NCBI RefSeq assembly: GCF_027568395.1
Contig: NZ_JANKZL010000009.1
Coordinates: 1-64,000, forward strand
Reading direction: 5' to 3'
Origin: Aminobacter sp. HY435
GTDB lineage: Bacteria > Pseudomonadota > Alphaproteobacteria > Rhizobiales > Rhizobiaceae
DNA: 64,000 nucleotides
Below the pieces are notes generated by a model that was not told the DNA's origin, did not search any database, and worked only from the letters and a program-made list of their open reading frames with translations. This document shows, piece after piece, positions 63,796 through 64,000 of the stretch. The number at the start of each line of letters is the position of its first letter. Positions within the stretch are counted from its first letter, which is position 1. The position numbers and the translations under genes were made by a program.

Positions 63796-64000
63796 TTACG
63801 TGGCGGGGACCGGTGTCGCCACTGTCCGTGTCGAGCGCTGCAGTGTGCCCTGGCCGAGGAAGGTGATCGCAAGCGCTGCGAAGCCTGCCCCCAGCGAAAC
63901 CAGGAAGCCGTCCGCCGCACCGAGCTCGTCGATGATCCAGCCGGAAGCCGACGAGCCGAGCGCCAGGCCGATGCTGATGCCGGTGATCGCCCAGGTCATG
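63796..64000 (-). CDS. Major facilitator superfamily transporter, C-terminal part (5' end outside window)
   Basis: The visible part is the last 67-68 residues, with two hydrophobic helices (ITGISIGLALGSSASGWIIDELG, GFLVSLGAGFAALAITFLG) typical of the last MFS helices. The gene starts beyond position 64000. The substrate cannot be read. Convergent with the membrane protein gene, sharing the hairpin. Confidence 0.8.
   Translation of the reverse strand, partial: MTWAITGISIGLALGSSASGWIIDELGAADGFLVSLGAGFAALAITFLGQGTLQRSTRTVATPVPAT

Overview
The window is high-GC chromosomal DNA from an alphaproteobacterium of the order Hyphomicrobiales, most likely a rhizobial relative in Phyllobacteriaceae (Mesorhizobium/Aminobacter type). 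The evidence is: a split F0 operon (atpI-B-E-b'-b) without the F1 genes; a hisS-hisZ-hisG block with short-form HisG plus HisZ; a BacA/SbmA-type peptide transporter; conserved rhizobial families (DUF6101, DUF1344, PA0069-type radical SAM); and rhizobial-type intergenic mosaic repeats. Most of the window is core metabolism. No rRNA, tRNA, prophage, CRISPR array or complete insertion sequence was seen.

Layout. 1-713: the broken end of an IS481-type element abutting a small secreted protein and a short membrane protein. 927-4435: histidyl-tRNA synthetase and the two-subunit ATP phosphoribosyltransferase. 4647-8162: an RsmB-like rRNA methyltransferase, a hotdog thioesterase, MTA/SAH nucleosidase, and a MarR regulator that carries two identical-pattern operators at its own promoter. 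8251-9813: guaA with a strong terminator. 9886-21304: an accessory amino-compound region with an Lrp regulator, a 1019-residue kinase/M23/aminotransferase fusion, an orphan amino-acid-binding protein, a NUDIX hydrolase, a DmpA-type aminopeptidase and a LysR regulator, followed by a tight FrhB-like/aminotransferase/SMP-30/RidA-like operon. 21374-28025: an ArsC/Spx-like protein, BacA, a polysaccharide deacetylase, a YfgM-like protein, Der and an SleB-type wall hydrolase.

28267-30900: F0 ATP synthase genes. 31075-40679: RNase HII, radical SAM protein, GT2-like protein, a leftward operon (DUF2007, TrmN6-like, S49 protease, small membrane protein, ispE, moaB) divergent from a polyprenyl diphosphate synthase, then a large TPR-LysM protein. 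40796-44982: glyQ and glyS, separated by a lower-GC DUF559 nuclease gene enclosed by 54-bp inverted repeats. 45016-53256: small secreted proteins, Sua5/TsaC, a D-2-hydroxyacid dehydrogenase, ubiA, purD and a secreted GH25 lysozyme. 53257-64000: an acyl-CoA dehydrogenase/crotonase pair behind a LiuR-like palindrome, then pdxH, a lipoprotein, a DnaJ-like protein, fabI, a histidine phosphatase, aroC, a RibB with a degenerate GCH-II-like domain, a membrane protein, and the C-terminus of an MFS transporter.

The most unusual items are the DUF559 cassette between glyQ and glyS, the tri-domain kinase-peptidase-aminotransferase fusion with its neighbourhood, the twin MarR operator, the LiuR-like operator, and three small reading frames or fragments too short for routine calling (1-44, 543-713, 42314-42487). 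Domain assignments are by recognition from the translated sequence; no database search was run.
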